Numbered from the stretch's first letter, positions 33,654-46,052 are shown. The stretch is 64,000 bases of DNA from Sarocladium kiliense (GCA_030734395.1 JAUZTG010000017.1:868001-932000); one strand, 5' to 3'. Translations and numbers: made by a program. Notes: generated by a model from the letters alone, not told the origin.

Positions 33654-34799
33654 ATGGCCATCTCGTTGAGCTGGGACAAGTGAGACCACCCTCTGCGATC
33701 ATCTGGACTCACCAACTGACTGACTTCTCATAGCATTCGCGCCCTACTTCTCTTCTTTGGGCCCCTCCTCCTCCCAAAGGCACTCGCCCTCTACCGCTCC
33801 ATTCGCGCCTCATCCACCAACCTCCCCATCGTCGCAACACCCCTCCCTATCCGTCGAGCCCTTGCCGTTCTCCTCGTCCTCTCGGTCGCAAATCTCGCCA
33901 AAACACTCCCGTTTTTCGCACCAGAGAACCTCTTCTCCCTCACACAGAGCCGACTTCAGGTCCCAGTTGACGTCCTCTTCAACCGTGTTGCCTCTTTACG
34001 AACAAATGGCACCCTTACACAACTTGATCAGAGCCTTCGTGTGCGATTCGTGAATTTGGAGAGTAGATTGCTTTACCTCCAGTTCGGGCCTGATGTCCTG
34101 GGTCAATGTCCCTTCTGTTCAGCCGACGAGCCAAAGACATACTTCTACTACGCCCTTCCCGCCATTCTTTGGCCTCATGTCCTCAACCTCATAATTCTCT
34201 CAATCGTCACGTCATCTGCCTGGACAGGACGCCACGGTGCCGCCTGGCGACCCATGGTGACTCTCGCTGCCTTCGCCATCGCCGCCCTTGACGTCTACCT
34301 AGTCAGCTCCTACGCCTACCAATCCAATGCTCGCGCTACGCGCCTCGTGGACCTCGACTTCTTCTATTGGACGCTGCGCATTTGCCGCCACCTAGCCCTA
34401 ACATTCCTCGACGCAGGCCTTGGCTGGATCCTCTGGCTTTCATCCACAAACCGAGCATTCGCACAACTCCCCTCCCCAGCAGAGCAGGTAGAGGTTGCGA
34501 ACCGGAGTTTGAGACAGTCCATGGGCAAGTTGAGGGCGCTCGGGATTCTGAAAAATACGGCGCTGAGGGATGAGGAGTTGAGGGAGACGAGTAGGGCGTA
34601 TTGGAACCATGAAGTGATGATCATGGCAAATGCGATGGAGGAGAGGGAGGTTGTGGAAGGCATGAATGATGCTTTGAGTAACAGGATCGATATCTCAAGG
34701 GTGACAAGGGATGCGGATATGTATTCGCATGACGTGATTGGGCCTGTGAGGGCCGCAGCGATGGCGGCACAGAAGCAGGAGGCCGAGGTTTCTTCATAG
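33654..34799 (+). CDS. conserved fungal multi-pass membrane protein of unknown function
   Basis: A 363-residue protein. Exons are 33654-33679 and 33734-34799, with a 54-bp intron. It begins with a hydrophobic segment (IRALLLFFGPLLLPKAL), then a second (RRALAVLLVLSVANLAKTLPFF), a luminal or cytosolic region with a paired-Cys motif (GQCPFCSADEPKTYFYYALP), further hydrophobic stretches to about residue 250, and a charged C-terminal tail (ALRDEELRETSRAYWNHEVM). I recognise the pattern as a conserved Pezizomycotina hypothetical membrane protein, but no function can be assigned from sequence. Confidence 0.75.
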
Positions 34800-35031
34800 C
34801 CATTTTGATTTGATTATTTTCTTCCCAGCATCATATAGATTCACGAATGAGACGCAACGAGGATGAAACAAAGTCTACTCGTACAGCCCTTGGAACGATG
34901 CGCTCTCAGCATCTCCACCGTACAGAATGCCAACAAGTCCCTGCGTGTAGTGCTTCCCATATAATGCTTTCATTGCATTGCTGACATTAAGAGTTGCTCT
35001 ATATCCCATGGCCCAGCGAGCCAGAAAGAGC

Positions 35032-36860
35032 TCAAGCTCTTGAATCTGGCCTCTTCCCATCCGTGGCCGCACTGCTGACACTCCCCTTCCTACTCCCCCC
35101 GGGCGTTGCCTCCTCCGCTGCGCTCCTCTCCAGGAACCCAGCCCACAACTCCGCCAACGACTCCTTATCCTTCCCACTTGGTGTCGGCTCCGAGAACAGA
35201 TCTGCATTCAACGATGGAGAACTGGGTGTGCGGTGGAAGGGTGAGATGGGGAGGCGGAGAGAGCTGCCGCCAGAGGAAGCACCACCGCCGCCCCCGGGAC
35301 GAGCAAGGCCGGCTTTTTCGCGCTCTTCATCGGACCAGGCGAGGTAGCCGGCGATGATTTGGAGAACTTGGAAGCGTTTTGCGTCGCTGCGATCGAGGGT
35401 GAGGAATTGGAGGAGGTAGTTCGTGACGACTTGTCTAAAGGTGAGTGTTAGTAACACAGCGCTGAGTGTTAAGGGACATTCAGGTGGACGAACCTGTCGA
35501 CATTATCCTCTGGCTTGGTCTTCTTGAGATACCGTAGCGCCTTGGTGAGGTGATCATTTAGAACAATGGCTTCGTGCCGTAACTTGCCGATCAGGAGATT
35601 CTTCTCTTTGACCTCCTTCTCGAACGGCGCTGTTCTCTCCAGCTCAGCCTTCAACCCCTCCATCGCCTCCTCCGCCTCTTTAGCTCTTGTGTCCGCCTGT
35701 TGCACAAGTTCCTTCTGCCGACCAAGCTGCTCCTCGGTCGTCTCGACCATCTCTCTGAGCTCTCGCTTTCGTGCCTCTTGGATCTCCCGTAGGGCGTTCT
35801 GGAGGTTGTCGACGAGGGTGGTGTGGCTGTCACGCTCTGCGGCAGCGGACTCGTATCCCTGACGGAGACTCATGACTTGCTCCTCGAGCTCGGAAACCTT
35901 GTCTTGCATGCTCTCCTTGACGGAGCGCTCCTCCATGGCGATGACCTCCCACTCGCCCATGGCATTAGATGTAGACTCCAGCTCCTGCTTGAGATGCTGC
36001 ACGGAGCGCGCGAGCTCGTCTTTCTCCTTGCCCCAGTTCTGCGCTGACAGGTTGTTGCGGCTGCGCAAGGTCGTGAGCTCTCTCTGAGCATCTTGCAGTT
36101 CCTCACGTAGCCTCTCGACGTCCCCGCCAGTAGACTGCGCCGAGCCACGCAGCTCCTCATTCTGCGCTTCGAGCTCCTCAATGCGTTCCTTGGCCTCCTC
36201 CAGCTCAGCCTTGTCTCGCTTAAGCCTGTCACTGAGCGTCTCTTTGATCTTCTCGACGCGCCCAAGGAGGGTCTGATATTGCTCCTCTGCGGCCTCTTTG
36301 GCGTTGTTGCTCTCCTCTAGGTCGGTCTGGAGCTGTTCAACTTCCTTCTTGTGAGATTCTTGTATGCTCTCGAGTTGGATGCGGAGTTGCTCGACTTCGG
36401 CTCGCAAAGCCTCGCGATCCTTGCCCATGGCTTCGAGCTTAGCTGTCGTTTCGTCGTTGGTCTCGTTTGAGGGCTCTGGGACTACGGCATGGCCGTTACT
36501 TGATACCGGACCATTCTTCTCGGTATCTTCTTTGATGTCGTCTGGTGTCTCCTGTATCCCATACAATCAGCTACCATCAATTCGTGCTTGGATCTTGGCG
36601 TGCATACTGTCTGAGTTGGAGTCGCAGGCTCCTCGTCTGCGTCATCGTTGTCGGGTTTCGTGTCGCCATTACCAGCCTGTGCGGCTTCTTTACTTTTGTT
36701 CGCGTTCTTCTTCTTCTTGTTGTTCTTTTTCTTCGACGCTGAGTTGCACCAGTGTTAGCCCATAGGCGAATCCCCGAAGCTTCGATAGTCGCGCCGCGCA
36801 AAGATGCCACTCACCAGAATTAGAACCCTGGGTCGGGTCTGCCGCGGCCGTTGACGACAT
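35032..36860 (-). CDS. RUD3: RUD3-like golgin with C-terminal GRAB (Arf-binding) domain
   Basis: A 545-residue cis-Golgi matrix protein. Exons: 36860-36815, 36738-36608, 36551-35494, 35434-35032. A Lys/Asn-rich N-terminus (KKKNNKKKKNANKS) leads into one long coiled coil (about residues 105-380, continuous Glu/Leu/Lys heptads). The GRIP-related Arf-binding domain follows: RHEAIVLNDHLTKALRYL, then DNVDRQVVTNYLLQFL across the third splice junction and LDRSDAKRFQVLQIIAGYLAW. The C-terminus is a Gly/Ser-rich tail. Known role of the family: tethering at the cis-Golgi by binding Arf1-GTP. The stop at 35032 was taken from the continuous last exon. Confidence 0.9.
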
Positions 36861-37929
36861 GTTGAGAGACTGGCAATGGAACCAGAAGCATCGGGTACAC
36901 TACTGTTGTGTCCATTAAGGGGGCCCTCCCGTTGGCCGTGAAGCGAATGGACAGATGGACGAGGGTCGTGGGTTGTCGAGATGTGTCGCCAGGTTCACCA
37001 CGTCAGCCATAAGGAACACCTTAAGCGACCAAAGTGGGAGAAGCGGATTTTAGGGTCCCTTTCCAGGCGAGGGCTGCTGAAGTGCTGTCCCTGAGACGCT
37101 ACAGGCGGCCCTTACCCCCACCAAAGGCGTTGCGCGTTCAGCAGTGGTGTTGCGTGTCTGAGGTAGACAAGGTCCAATGTCTCAGACGCTGAATGCGTGA
37201 CGAAAACAGTCGAGATCTGACGAGAACGTGTAATTCAAGCCATGTGAGACACACTTGGTGCTTGTTCACTGGAATTCAAGAGCGGATTATGCTTTGCTGG
37301 GCTCTGGCCTATGACCAGGTACCATCTTCGTGTCACACATTGGATCCATCGCTGCGTCTGGATGTTGGAGAGGGAAGATGTGCAACGCAACGAGCATACG
37401 GCACTTAGTATTTTGAAGTCTTCAGTCACAGAAGAAACAAGCACATCGAGATCACAGGTCTACTGCATTGGAGACTTTTGGTACACAGGATGATCCGTGG
37501 CACCACTTCCCATGGTCAGGTACATTATCCTCTGGTACGAGGCCAGGGTTACCAGGGTTAGCCAGCCTCTTAGTCATCCAAATTCTCGCATATCATCGCC
37601 GCGTCCCGCCCGTTCTTTTTCTGGCTCTTTACATATTTTCACCCTTCGCCGGGACTTTTTTGAAGGAAGCACCCAAACATTGGTCCCATGTGCTTAATTC
37701 ACGATCTCGCGCGAAGTAGAGGATTACTCGCCTTTCTTAATCCCGCTGCTTGCTCATACTTCACCTAGAGTGCTGCGGGTTCGCTTATGTGCGTACATAT
37801 ATGCCTTCCGTAGACGAAAGCTTTTTTGCTAGAACAATGTGATCATTGGAGGGAATAGGTGCCCAGAAATCATAATGCTCATTATTGCGCCCGACGAACT
37901 GTAGTAATGGAACAAGAGACCCTCAATAT
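36861..37929. other. intergenic region, RUD3 promoter / NOP15 3' flank
   Basis: About 1.07 kb with no recognisable gene. Small frames around 37193-37719 lack domains and splice support. Confidence 0.35.
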
Positions 37930-39121
37930 CTACGCCTTAGACTTCCTGCCCTTCATTTTTGATGCCTTCGCCTTGGGCGTTGTCTCGACAGTGACCTCCT
38001 CGACGACCTCCGTTGGCGTCTCGACAACCGTCTCAGTAACGACCGCCGGTGCCTCAATAGCCTTAACCTCCTCGGGTGCCTCAACGGCAGCAGCCTCCTC
38101 GATGACAGCCACAGTCGGCGGTGGAACAGCCTTCAGCTCGGGGGCCTCGAAATTGTAACCGAGTGCCTTGAGCTTTGCCGCTTTAGCCGCACGCTTTCCA
38201 CGCTCTTGCTTGACCTTCTTCTCCCAAGCATCCTCAGTCTGGGGTTTCTCAAGCTGCTTGCCACGCATGGCCGCCCATGGTACCTTCTTGAACCTCTTGT
38301 TGGCGCCCTTGAATAGATCCTCGTGAACGTCCTCCTCAGGAATCATGCGAAGTTTGAGAATGTGGCCGAACAAGAGGTAGTTGTCCATGGTCTTGACAAC
38401 TGTCTCGGCAGTGGTGTACTCCTCGAACTCGACGAAGGCATAGTGCTTGCTCGCGCCGGTGTGCTTGTTGCGGGAGAGACGGACGTTGAGAACAGGTCCG
38501 AACTGCTCCAAGTATTGTCTGATCTCGTGCTCGTAGAAACCGTGAGGGATGCGACCCATGTAGATCACTCCGGATTTCTTCTCCTTGTTCGCTTCCTCCG
38601 CGGCCGCAGCGGCCGCGCGTGCAGCCTTCTTTGCGCTCTTGGGGATCTTGCCGACGTCCGTGCCGGCCTCGTACGTGGATGTGATAGCGGCGACATCCTC
38701 GGGTTCGGGATCAAGCTTCTCGACCACGGTCAAAATACCCTCGTCCTCCTCATCGCCAGAGTCGGCATCTTGTCTTGCGGGGTCGAGTTCTTTGGGGATG
38801 CGTTGAGCGGAAGCCTTGGTCGGGATATGCTTGGCCTTGGGCTTCTCCTCGGTCTCGGCTTCTTCGACGGCGGCTTTCTTCTGCTTCCGTTGTTTCGGGC
38901 CCTCATCGGCGGCTGGGATTGTCAGCTTCGTGCAGGAAATTCGCGGCGACAATTCACATACCCTTTCTCTTCGTGGTTTTCTTCTCGACAGTCTTCGCAG
39001 TCTTTGCGACAGCACCATTGCTGGCGGTCTTCTCGACCGTTGCTGCGCTTGTTAGTACTCATAACTCCAAGAGTCCATGGACTAAGTGCTCACTCGTCTT
39101 GCTTCTCGTGCTGGGCGCCAT
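37930..39121 (-). CDS. NOP15: NOP15/NIFK-type nucleolar RRM protein
   Basis: A 363-residue ribosome-biogenesis protein acting in 60S pre-rRNA processing in the nucleolus. Exons: 39121-39094, 39042-38962, 38912-37930. A basic, Ala-rich N-terminal half carries nuclear-localisation-like Lys runs. The single RRM is about residues 175-250, with RNP2 as GVIYMGRIP and RNP1 as KHYAFVEFEEY. Then comes the family-typical FKKVPW and a Lys-rich/Ala-Glu-rich tail. Two short 5' exons were needed to reach the ATG (MAPSTRSK). It is divergent from the SMN gene across 311 bp, a housekeeping pair. Confidence 0.9.
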
Positions 39122-39432
39122 TGTGTATGTTTTGACGTCTGTAGTGGCTGCGAATGTCGTCGCAAAGCTGGGCAGCAAGATTCAGAAAAATTATGGATTC
39201 TGTAGGTGAGGAAGTTTGTTATCGCTTATCGCTGCTTTGGCGGCGGGCAATTAGCGGGGCACCGGCGCTGTAGCGCGACAGCTTCAATATCCCGTTTCCA
39301 ATCTCAACCATCAGTTCTAAGCTTGCCCACTGTCGCTAGAAAGTCTTCCTCGAGATCGCCAAAGCGCCATTGAAAGATACTGATCTGGATTGATTGTAAA
39401 CAGCGTTTAGAGCTTCTGCTTCCTACGTCGCA
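39122..39432. other. divergent promoter, NOP15 / SMN
   Basis: 311-bp shared promoter of two RNA-metabolism genes. No clear element beyond general GC/AT composition. Confidence 0.35.
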
Positions 39433-39988
39433 ATGGGCCGCAAAGACGATCTCACCCACGAGGAGATCTGGGACGATTCAGCTCTCATCGACTCATGGAA
39501 TGATGCGCTGGAAGAGTACAAGGTCTGGACTCGCAGTAAAGGACGACAGGATTAATACTGACATAAACCAGAAATATCATAGCATTCATGCAAAAGGGGG
39601 TTCACTGAAAGATCTTGAGGCGCTGGAGCTTGAGAAGTATGTTCACCGCCCAGCATCACACAGAACTTGGACTGAGCAATACCAGGTCAAAACAAGAAGA
39701 AGGAGAGAAAGCCGCCCAACCTGTATCGCCACAGCAATCAGCTTCACCAAACACAAACGACGCGATGCCGATCTCTCAGCCTCCCGGGGCTCCTCCCGTT
39801 CAGATGATGTTGGGTTCAGGTGAGCTTTTGACTCTCACTTCTCACGACCGCGAAGGAACGAGAAAAACTGACAATTCCCAGTCAAGGACGAGAATCTGAA
39901 AAAGCTGCTCATGTCTTGGTATTATGCTGGATACTACACAGGACTGTATGAGGGTCAGCAGCAGGCCGGTCAAGCTCCTCGACAATGA
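39433..39988 (+). CDS. smn1: survival motor neuron (SMN)-like protein
   Basis: A 131-residue SMN homologue acting in spliceosomal snRNP assembly. Exons: 39433-39522, 39572-39636, 39686-39819, 39882-39988, with introns of 49, 49 and 62 bp. The N-terminal Gemin2-binding helix is WDDSALIDSWNDALEEYK. A Gln/Pro-rich linker follows, and the C-terminal YG-box oligomerisation helix reads LLMSWYYAGYYTGLYEG. No Tudor domain is present, as in fission-yeast Smn1, so the short length is normal for fungi. No single frame shows the gene; all four exons are phase-consistent. Confidence 0.92.
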
Positions 39989-40428
39989 AAATTCGTGCAA
40001 ACTCTCGCTACAAAGTGGATGCGCTGCCATTCTCCGGCACAACTTGGGGAGATGTTTTGGAGAGCACAGTGCAGAGCGGCCGTTCAATCTTCATGACAAC
40101 CCCGGGGCGCTGTTCCTCAACCGAAGGTGGATCTGATCTGTTGGCTTCAAGAGGCAGTGTCTTTAGTCGGGACCAATTAGCCAGCCAGACGTGCGCAACT
40201 GCTACCCATGATCCTCCCCCACGGCATCGGAATTCCGAATGCGAATCATCGCACGTCCCCACAACACTCAGGAACTCCGAAATCCTACATTGACAACCGT
40301 TTATGAATGAACAAACTAAAAAAGGACTAACAGTCAGCCACTTTCAAGCCAAATGATCTGGATGCCAACATAAGCAACCCAGCGATACTCAAGTTCAACA
40401 AGTTCGACTCTCACAGTCTACTCCAATC
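39989..40428 (+). promoter_or_regulatory. promoter of the ICL/PEPM-family lyase
   Basis: 440 bp upstream of the lyase. It carries CGGAATTCCG at 40228-40237 and a one-mismatch copy (AGGAACTCCG) at 40270-40279, the same element as in the other cluster promoters. Confidence 0.6.
40228..40237. promoter_or_regulatory. CGGAATTCCG element (lyase promoter)
   Basis: CGG-N4-CCG palindrome about 190 bp upstream of the lyase ATG. Exact copies recur at 43603 and 46053, with a one-base variant at 45757. Likely operator for the cluster's Zn2Cys6 regulator (inference). Confidence 0.6.
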
Positions 40429-41395
40429 ATGGGTTCCCAGGGCGGAGAAATCTACAAGACTATTACTGCTGCCGAACACCTGCGTCAAAGGTTGCAAACT
40501 GGAGAATTCATCCTTGCTCCTGGAGTGTATGATGGCTTCTCGGCACGCATTGCCCTGGAGGTTGGGTTTGATGCCCTATACATGGTAAGTCTCGTGTGCA
40601 TCCACCAAATGAATTGGCTGACCTTTATAGACGGGGGCAGGAGTCACGGCATCAGTCCATGGATGCGCCGATTTGGGGATCGCGACACTGAACGATATGC
40701 GACAAAGCGCAGAAATGATTGCCAATTTGTCACCCTCTACACCAGTCATCGCTGACGCAGACACGGGCTACGGCGGCCCGATTATGGTAGCACGCACTGT
40801 TGAACAATACGCACGCGCAGGCGTTGCTGCGTTGCATATTGAAGACCAGGTGCAGACTAAGCGGTGCGGTCACCTCGCTGGAAAGCTCCTGGTGGATTTA
40901 GACGTGTATTTGACGCGCATACGAGCTGCCGTGCAAGCAAGGCGCAGGATCGGAAGCGATATTGTCATCATCGCGCGAACCGACTCCCTTCAGAAGCATG
41001 GATATGACGAAGCACTGACAAGGCTTCGTGCTGCACGCGATGCTGGAGCTGATGCTGCTTTCTTTGAAGGCTTGCGATCGGTCGAGGAGGCGCAGCGGAT
41101 GATCGCAGACCTGGCACCGTGGCCTGTATTGCTTAACATGGTAGAAAACAGCGTCACGCCAAAGCTGTCGGCAAAGGAGGCGAAGGATTTGGGGTTCAGG
41201 ATCATGATTGTACCATTGGCCTCATTGGCTCCAGCTTACATCGCGATCAAAGACGGCCTACAAAAGTTGAAGGAGACCGGTTCTGTCGACACTCCGCTCA
41301 CGCCACAAAAGCTGTTTCGAGTCTGTGGGCTCGATGAGTCTATGAAGATTGATGAGGAGGCCGGAGCGGATACTTTTGAAGGTGGTGTGGACTAA
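40429..41395 (+). CDS. isocitrate lyase/PEP mutase-family lyase (methylisocitrate-lyase-like)
   Basis: A 306-residue member of the ICL/PEPM superfamily. Exons are 40429-40584 and 40631-41395, with a 46-bp intron. It is far shorter than glyoxylate-cycle isocitrate lyase and matches the 2-methylisocitrate lyase / dimethylmalate lyase / phosphonopyruvate-hydrolase-like group. Metal-binding DADTGYGGP and the active-site loop KRCGHLAGK (the family's K-R/K-C-G-H signature with the catalytic Cys) are intact, as are ALHIEDQ and IIARTDS. It would cleave a C-C bond in a 2-substituted malate or isocitrate-type acid. It starts the cluster that includes a PrpD-family dehydratase, which fits a methylcitrate-like route; oxaloacetate hydrolase activity is the main alternative. 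Confidence 0.88.
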
Positions 41396-41478
41396 TATAC
41401 CATCACTGATTGACTTGTGACGGAACTCAAGTTAAGCGCTGAAGACTCTGGATGTCAGAAGAACTGTGCTCTTCTCAA

Positions 41479-43481
41479 CTAAAAGTAGTCTATGTTCAGA
41501 GGAAAGTTCCAATCCATGTAAACATTGGGAAACTCGCATGACAAAAACGCGTCACCTGCGGCCGTAGCTGTCTCAGCCCAAGCTGTACTGGCATCTGTCC
41601 CTTCCGTCCGATTAGATTCTGTCGCCGTCTTGTCTACTTCGTATGGGCTCCCTTGCCCATTATATTCGACCCTCCACCACCAGAGAGAGTCAAACACCAC
41701 GCTCATAAACTAGATATAGAAGTTAGGTCAGTGAACCTGAGAATGATGGTTGACTTACAGCGCGACTACGAATCCTCAGATCCAGCCCGTTCGTAAAGTT
41801 CGTATCTATCGTGCTGCTGTTTGACCATAGCTGTGAGATGATTGCGCCATACCGCTCATCAAGGTCGCCGCATTGCAAAGACCGCCTCTTGGCGAAGGAG
41901 ATCGCCTTGAAAAGCGACTGCTCAGCATCTCGCAGGTCAATGTGCTCTTTCAGCTGGCTTCGTACGATTCTCAAGATGCAGAACGCCGCTAGTAAAGTCA
42001 TGCGCGTATAGTAGTTGGACGCATACAGCGCGAAGTCCTGCACAGCGTCTAATCGAGACACAACATCAAGAACCTCCGTAGCTATGGATAAGGTTAGGAT
42101 GAGTTGTGGTTTCTTCGAATCATGGCTTCGTATGAAGAAGTGGTACGCCGATATTGCAAGACGGGTGCAACATCGGGTGAGGTAACCTGATAGCTCAATT
42201 TAAGAAACTTATACAACAGTTGGCGTTAAAGCCAGTGGGAACATACATATATCGTCGGCGGGAGGAAGCGGAATTGCTTCCGCTTGGTCGTTGAAGATCT
42301 TAATCAGTGGTAACAAGGAGCTGTCAGCCTGGCCTTCATCGCCGATGACCTCAGCGAACGCTCTGGTAGCAGCGGTCAGGACGTCATGGCATTTTACTCG
42401 GTAGATGAATGCATTATCCACGACTTTCTCGAGGCCATCGCTTTTCTGGAAAGCTCCAGAACCAGCAACAGAGAAATGGGGAAGACCGTCACAGAGGCTG
42501 GTGCTACTCACGATCAATATTCACCGCGTCAACAGGCTGTGGACAGGAGAACATACGCTTGGAAGATTAAACAACAGTTCAGCCAAAGATGGGCTCTGAC
42601 ATCTCTCACTTCTTTACACAAAGAAGCCTGTGTCCGTGCGAAGTCTTGTTCCTGACCATTGACGAAAAGCCCATTCTGAACAGCGAGAGAATGAGCTGCG
42701 CCCGCAAATACGTGGGATGGATCCTTCCACATTGTTTCCACCGGCAGTGGCCAAAGACAAAGTATCAGAGATCCTTGAATAATTGGAATAGGATTGGTGA
42801 TGTAGAAAAGTGGTTGGAATGTTCCACCTCTGATTTCTTTAACGGCCAGCTGGTATAGCTTCGTTCCGTGCACCAAGTGTCTACCGCCTGTGGCTATTAT
42901 CGCCCAGAAGAGGAAAGAAGATTCTTCAAAGCACAGCTCGGGCTTTTCATTATGATCACTAAAAATCCCAGGTAAGAATCTGCTGTAGTGATTGAAGAAC
43001 CTAGCAGCAACAGTCAGAGTTATTGTACCAACTACGAAGAGGATGTGTTTACCGAGAAAAACATTCCTGTACTTGCTCAATCCCGACATCTGCTCGTATC
43101 AAAAGCTGCGGAAGAGATAAACACCGGCCCCTTTGTGTTGTAGGCAACAGTCCATCTTCAAAGGACAGCTCCGCGGAGGCATACGGTGGTGTGTTGCTGG
43201 ATGCCGCTTTAGCTGTCCGATCAGAGTGGGCTGGGGAGTTCTCTGCAGCAGCGCGTGGATCCCTTTGTTCTCGTCTCTTCGAATTGCCCTGTTCCGCTTC
43301 CACGGTAGTACTACAGTCAATGCGCAGGCGTTTGCACCGGGAACATGATTGTCCAGGACGTTGATACAAGTCACATCTCAACTGTAACAGATGAGTACCA
43401 ACCGCTTGAGGGGGGCGAAAAAGCACAAACCTTTTGCCGCCGACAACGAGCGCAGGCTTTCATACGACTCGTAGCCTGCAT
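41479..43481 (-). CDS. Zn2Cys6 transcription factor of the lyase/PrpD cluster
   Basis: A 579-residue regulator in six exons: 43481-43431, 43381-43053, 43000-42557, 42503-42247, 42186-41759, 41709-41479, with introns of 49-60 bp, all GT-AG and phase-consistent. Splicing of exons 1 and 2 completes the zinc cluster: ACARCRRQK joined to LRCD, then GQSCSRCKRLRIDC (C-x2-C-x6-C-x9-C-x2-C-x6-C). The middle region (PELCFEESSFLFWAIIATGGRH and following) is the fungal-specific regulatory domain of LEU3/priB-like factors. An in-frame ATG at 43580 would add 33 residues. Its own promoter holds CGGAATTCCG at 43603, as do those of its neighbours, so it is probably autoregulated and controls the lyase, MFS and PrpD genes. 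Confidence 0.87.
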
Positions 43482-43991
43482 GGCTCTTCGCGACTGCTGG
43501 GCACAGCACTGTATTCTGGGTGCAGTATTCGGATTATCCAGTGATGAGTAGGAACAAGGGAAGGGAACATATTCCCCCACCCCACCATTGACGGCATTAG
43601 TACGGAATTCCGACTCGGGATCGTCGGGTCCTTAGTGATGACGTGGGGTTGAAGCTTCTCCTTAGCTTAGAGAGACCGCGAAACTTTGTTGTCGCCAATG
43701 TAGCGTTCAGAACCCATTGCGAATTGGCAATGCTACGCTTGGCCCAATCGCAGCTTGAATCGATTCGTAGGGTTTCCTGGATCCCTACAAACCCTTGCAA
43801 GTACAACATTCACAGCAGGCGTTGTATCACACGTGCCATTATAGACCCCGTCTAAACCGCCGTGTATACACGCCCCAGATTTGCCCTGGGCTGTCTCCTT
43901 ATCACTGCGATTTGGAGGGTGTGAGGAATTATCCTTAGAAAAGTGTATTCGCCCTGTGGGAGACTTTAGGCTTTCAGGCACAGTAGCCCCT
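43482..43991 (-). promoter_or_regulatory. promoter of the cluster regulator
   Basis: 510 bp between the regulator start and the MFS 3' end, with CGGAATTCCG at 43603-43612. No coding signal. Confidence 0.55.
43603..43612. promoter_or_regulatory. CGGAATTCCG element (regulator promoter)
   Basis: Exact copy of the palindrome, 122 bp upstream of the regulator's ATG. Suggests autoregulation. Confidence 0.6.
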
Positions 43992-45560
43992 TCAAATAAC
44001 AGATCTGAATCCTCTAGGCTGAGAGTCATCGTCTTCTATTCCACCACCAGGATGTTCTGTCATGGCCCTATCCAGTCGCTTGTTCTCCCGCCAAAGCAAA
44101 AGTGAGTAGCAAACGCTAAGTGCTACTACTAAGGATGTAAACCCGCAGGAAATCCAGGCACCTTTGTGGTAGTACGGGCCCTGATCCTTGGGGAATATGT
44201 TCGTGCCAACTAGCGGTCCGAACTGGCCCAGCGTAGCAAAGATTGCCCACCCACCAGCCCGCTTGCTTTCAGTGTGATGTACACTGGAGACCCAGGGAAG
44301 AAGAATGCTGATACTGACAAAGATCTGCACACTCAAGAAGATTCCCACGTATCGAGCAGCAACCGTCTCCAAAGTCCCAAGCAGACAGTATCCTACCGTA
44401 GATACGATTGCGGCAGCAGCTACAAATGGGCCACGCAGTTCGACATGATCGCTAGCAAAGGCGCATGCTAGTATTGTGAAGAAACAGAGAAGGTAAGGAG
44501 GAGCGGAGAGTCCATTGCTCGCTTGGTGGTCGAAGGTGCCCATCTCAGAGATAATAGTCGGGATGAAGAGTGGCAGGGAGCCGAAGCATACGTTGCAGGA
44601 AAAATACATCAGACCGGGGATATAGCCTGATGAAGTCACAAGTTAGTGAGCAGATATAGTTAATTTGCCGTGAAGGTCTGGAAATACTCACTCCTCCAGT
44701 CGAGAACTGCTGAACGCCATTCTGCCCAGTTGACACCTCCACCCCCCGGGTAGTCGACAACTTGGCCGCGCGAGATACTTTGCCAAACAACTTCCTTTTC
44801 TCTCTCAGTAAGGAAACTGGCGCTCAGAACATCGTCCGGAAGGAAGAACCAGACCAAGGCAGCGACGATCCATACGGGTAACCCTTCAATGAGAAAGAGG
44901 CATCGCCAGGGTGCGAGAGGGCCCCGGATGTCCAGAATAGCGTAACCCAAGACACCCCCATATGCATTTGCAAGGGCAGACCCAGAAAGAAAGAGTCCTT
45001 GTCTGAAGCCAACCTTGTCCCGCGGGTAGAAAAAGGACAAGTACAGAGGGACGCCAGAAAACATGCCCTCGAAGAAGCCGAGCAGCACGCGGAGGGCAAC
45101 CAGACTAGAATAATTGGTGACGGCGGCCTGGCAAGCTGAGACAGTCGAAAACCCAATAGCAGAGCAGAAGACCCAAACATGTGGAGGGAATCGTTTGAAC
45201 CCGACCGCAGTCCACTGAGAACAGATATCTGTTGCTTGGTTAGTGGTGTGGCGTTGGTCGCTCTTAATCGGTCACCCACTCACATGCGATATAAAATGCT
45301 GTTCCAAGCCAGTCATATCTTTTGCTTTCTAGATTCACAGATTCTGCCAATCCCGCAAGGCGAGCATTGCCCAAGTTGCTGCGATCTAGATTGGAGAAGG
45401 TGTAGACGAGGAAAAGCAGAGGTAAGATGTGCCAATCCAGCTTGCGCAGTACGGCCTTCTCTTCATCTGCTGTGACAACAACCATTCTCTCACCTGTGAT
45501 GGGGCTTATCTGGCCTGCCGCATTCTCAAAGGTGGTCTGCTCGGCCTTTTCTTCTGACAT
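43992..45560 (-). CDS. MFS transporter, Dal5 anion:cation symporter type
   Basis: A 482-residue major-facilitator transporter of the allantoate/nicotinate/tartrate-type anion symporter family. Exons: 45560-45284, 45228-44692, 44626-43992; introns 55 and 65 bp. Family signatures: EEKAVLRKLDWHILPLLFL, YTFSNLDRSNLGNARLAG, SACQAAVTNYSSLVALRVLLGFFEGMFSG (interrupted here for length) and APWRCLFLIEGLPV. An ATG 32 codons upstream exists; MSEEKAEQ was preferred as the normal N-terminus. It carries two cluster elements upstream (45757 and 46053) and is divergent from the PrpD gene. Best guess: uptake of the organic acid handled by the dehydratase and lyase; export is possible. Confidence 0.88.
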
Positions 45561-45756
45561 GGTCGTATGTACATGTGTTGATGTAGTTTGTCTTGCACGT
45601 AGATGGAGACGGTCCTTCATCCGAACATCTCGGTGGCTGGCATTGGACAGTTTCATTTATAACAGAGATTTGGATACTTCTATGGCCTCAAAGTATATTA
45701 CCCCAGACAACCGGGCTCTGTAGTCTTGCACATCTAGCGGGTCGATCGCGAGGGGT

Positions 45757-45766
45757 CGGAACTCCG
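45757..45766. promoter_or_regulatory. CGGAACTCCG element (MFS side)
   Basis: CGG-N4-CCG, one base different from the exact palindrome, about 197 bp upstream of the MFS ATG. Confidence 0.55.
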
Positions 45767-46052
45767 AGCCAGACAGCCAAAACAGGTCTCATGGATAATT
45801 TGCCCCATGGGGCAGAAAGGCAGGTGATAATCTCCTTCAATGTGACCATGTGAGCCTCAAGATGAAGGACCCGAAGGTTAATTCGGCGTGGCTTAATTGA
45901 GACAGCAACTAGACCACGGAAGTGCGGTCTCGGCTTCATAGTGGCATCCCTTGACATGGCCTTGGGAATGGGCTGGAGGTTGTTGCAATGATGATATTGC
46001 GCGTTAGCGTTAGTGAACACAGACTAACAGTGACGTAAGTTTGGTATTCTCT

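Noticed and set aside
35566..36265. Several frames opposite RUD3
   Set aside because: Ser/Leu/Arg-rich shadows of the coiled-coil coding strand.
38323..39135. 270-residue open frame on the + strand
   Set aside because: Antisense to NOP15, whose RRM motifs and splice sites are clear. Leu/Val-rich composition comes from the complement of Glu/Lys-rich codons.
42500..42560. Apparent frameshift in the cluster regulator
   Set aside because: A 53-bp intron (42504-42556) joins both sides in phase.
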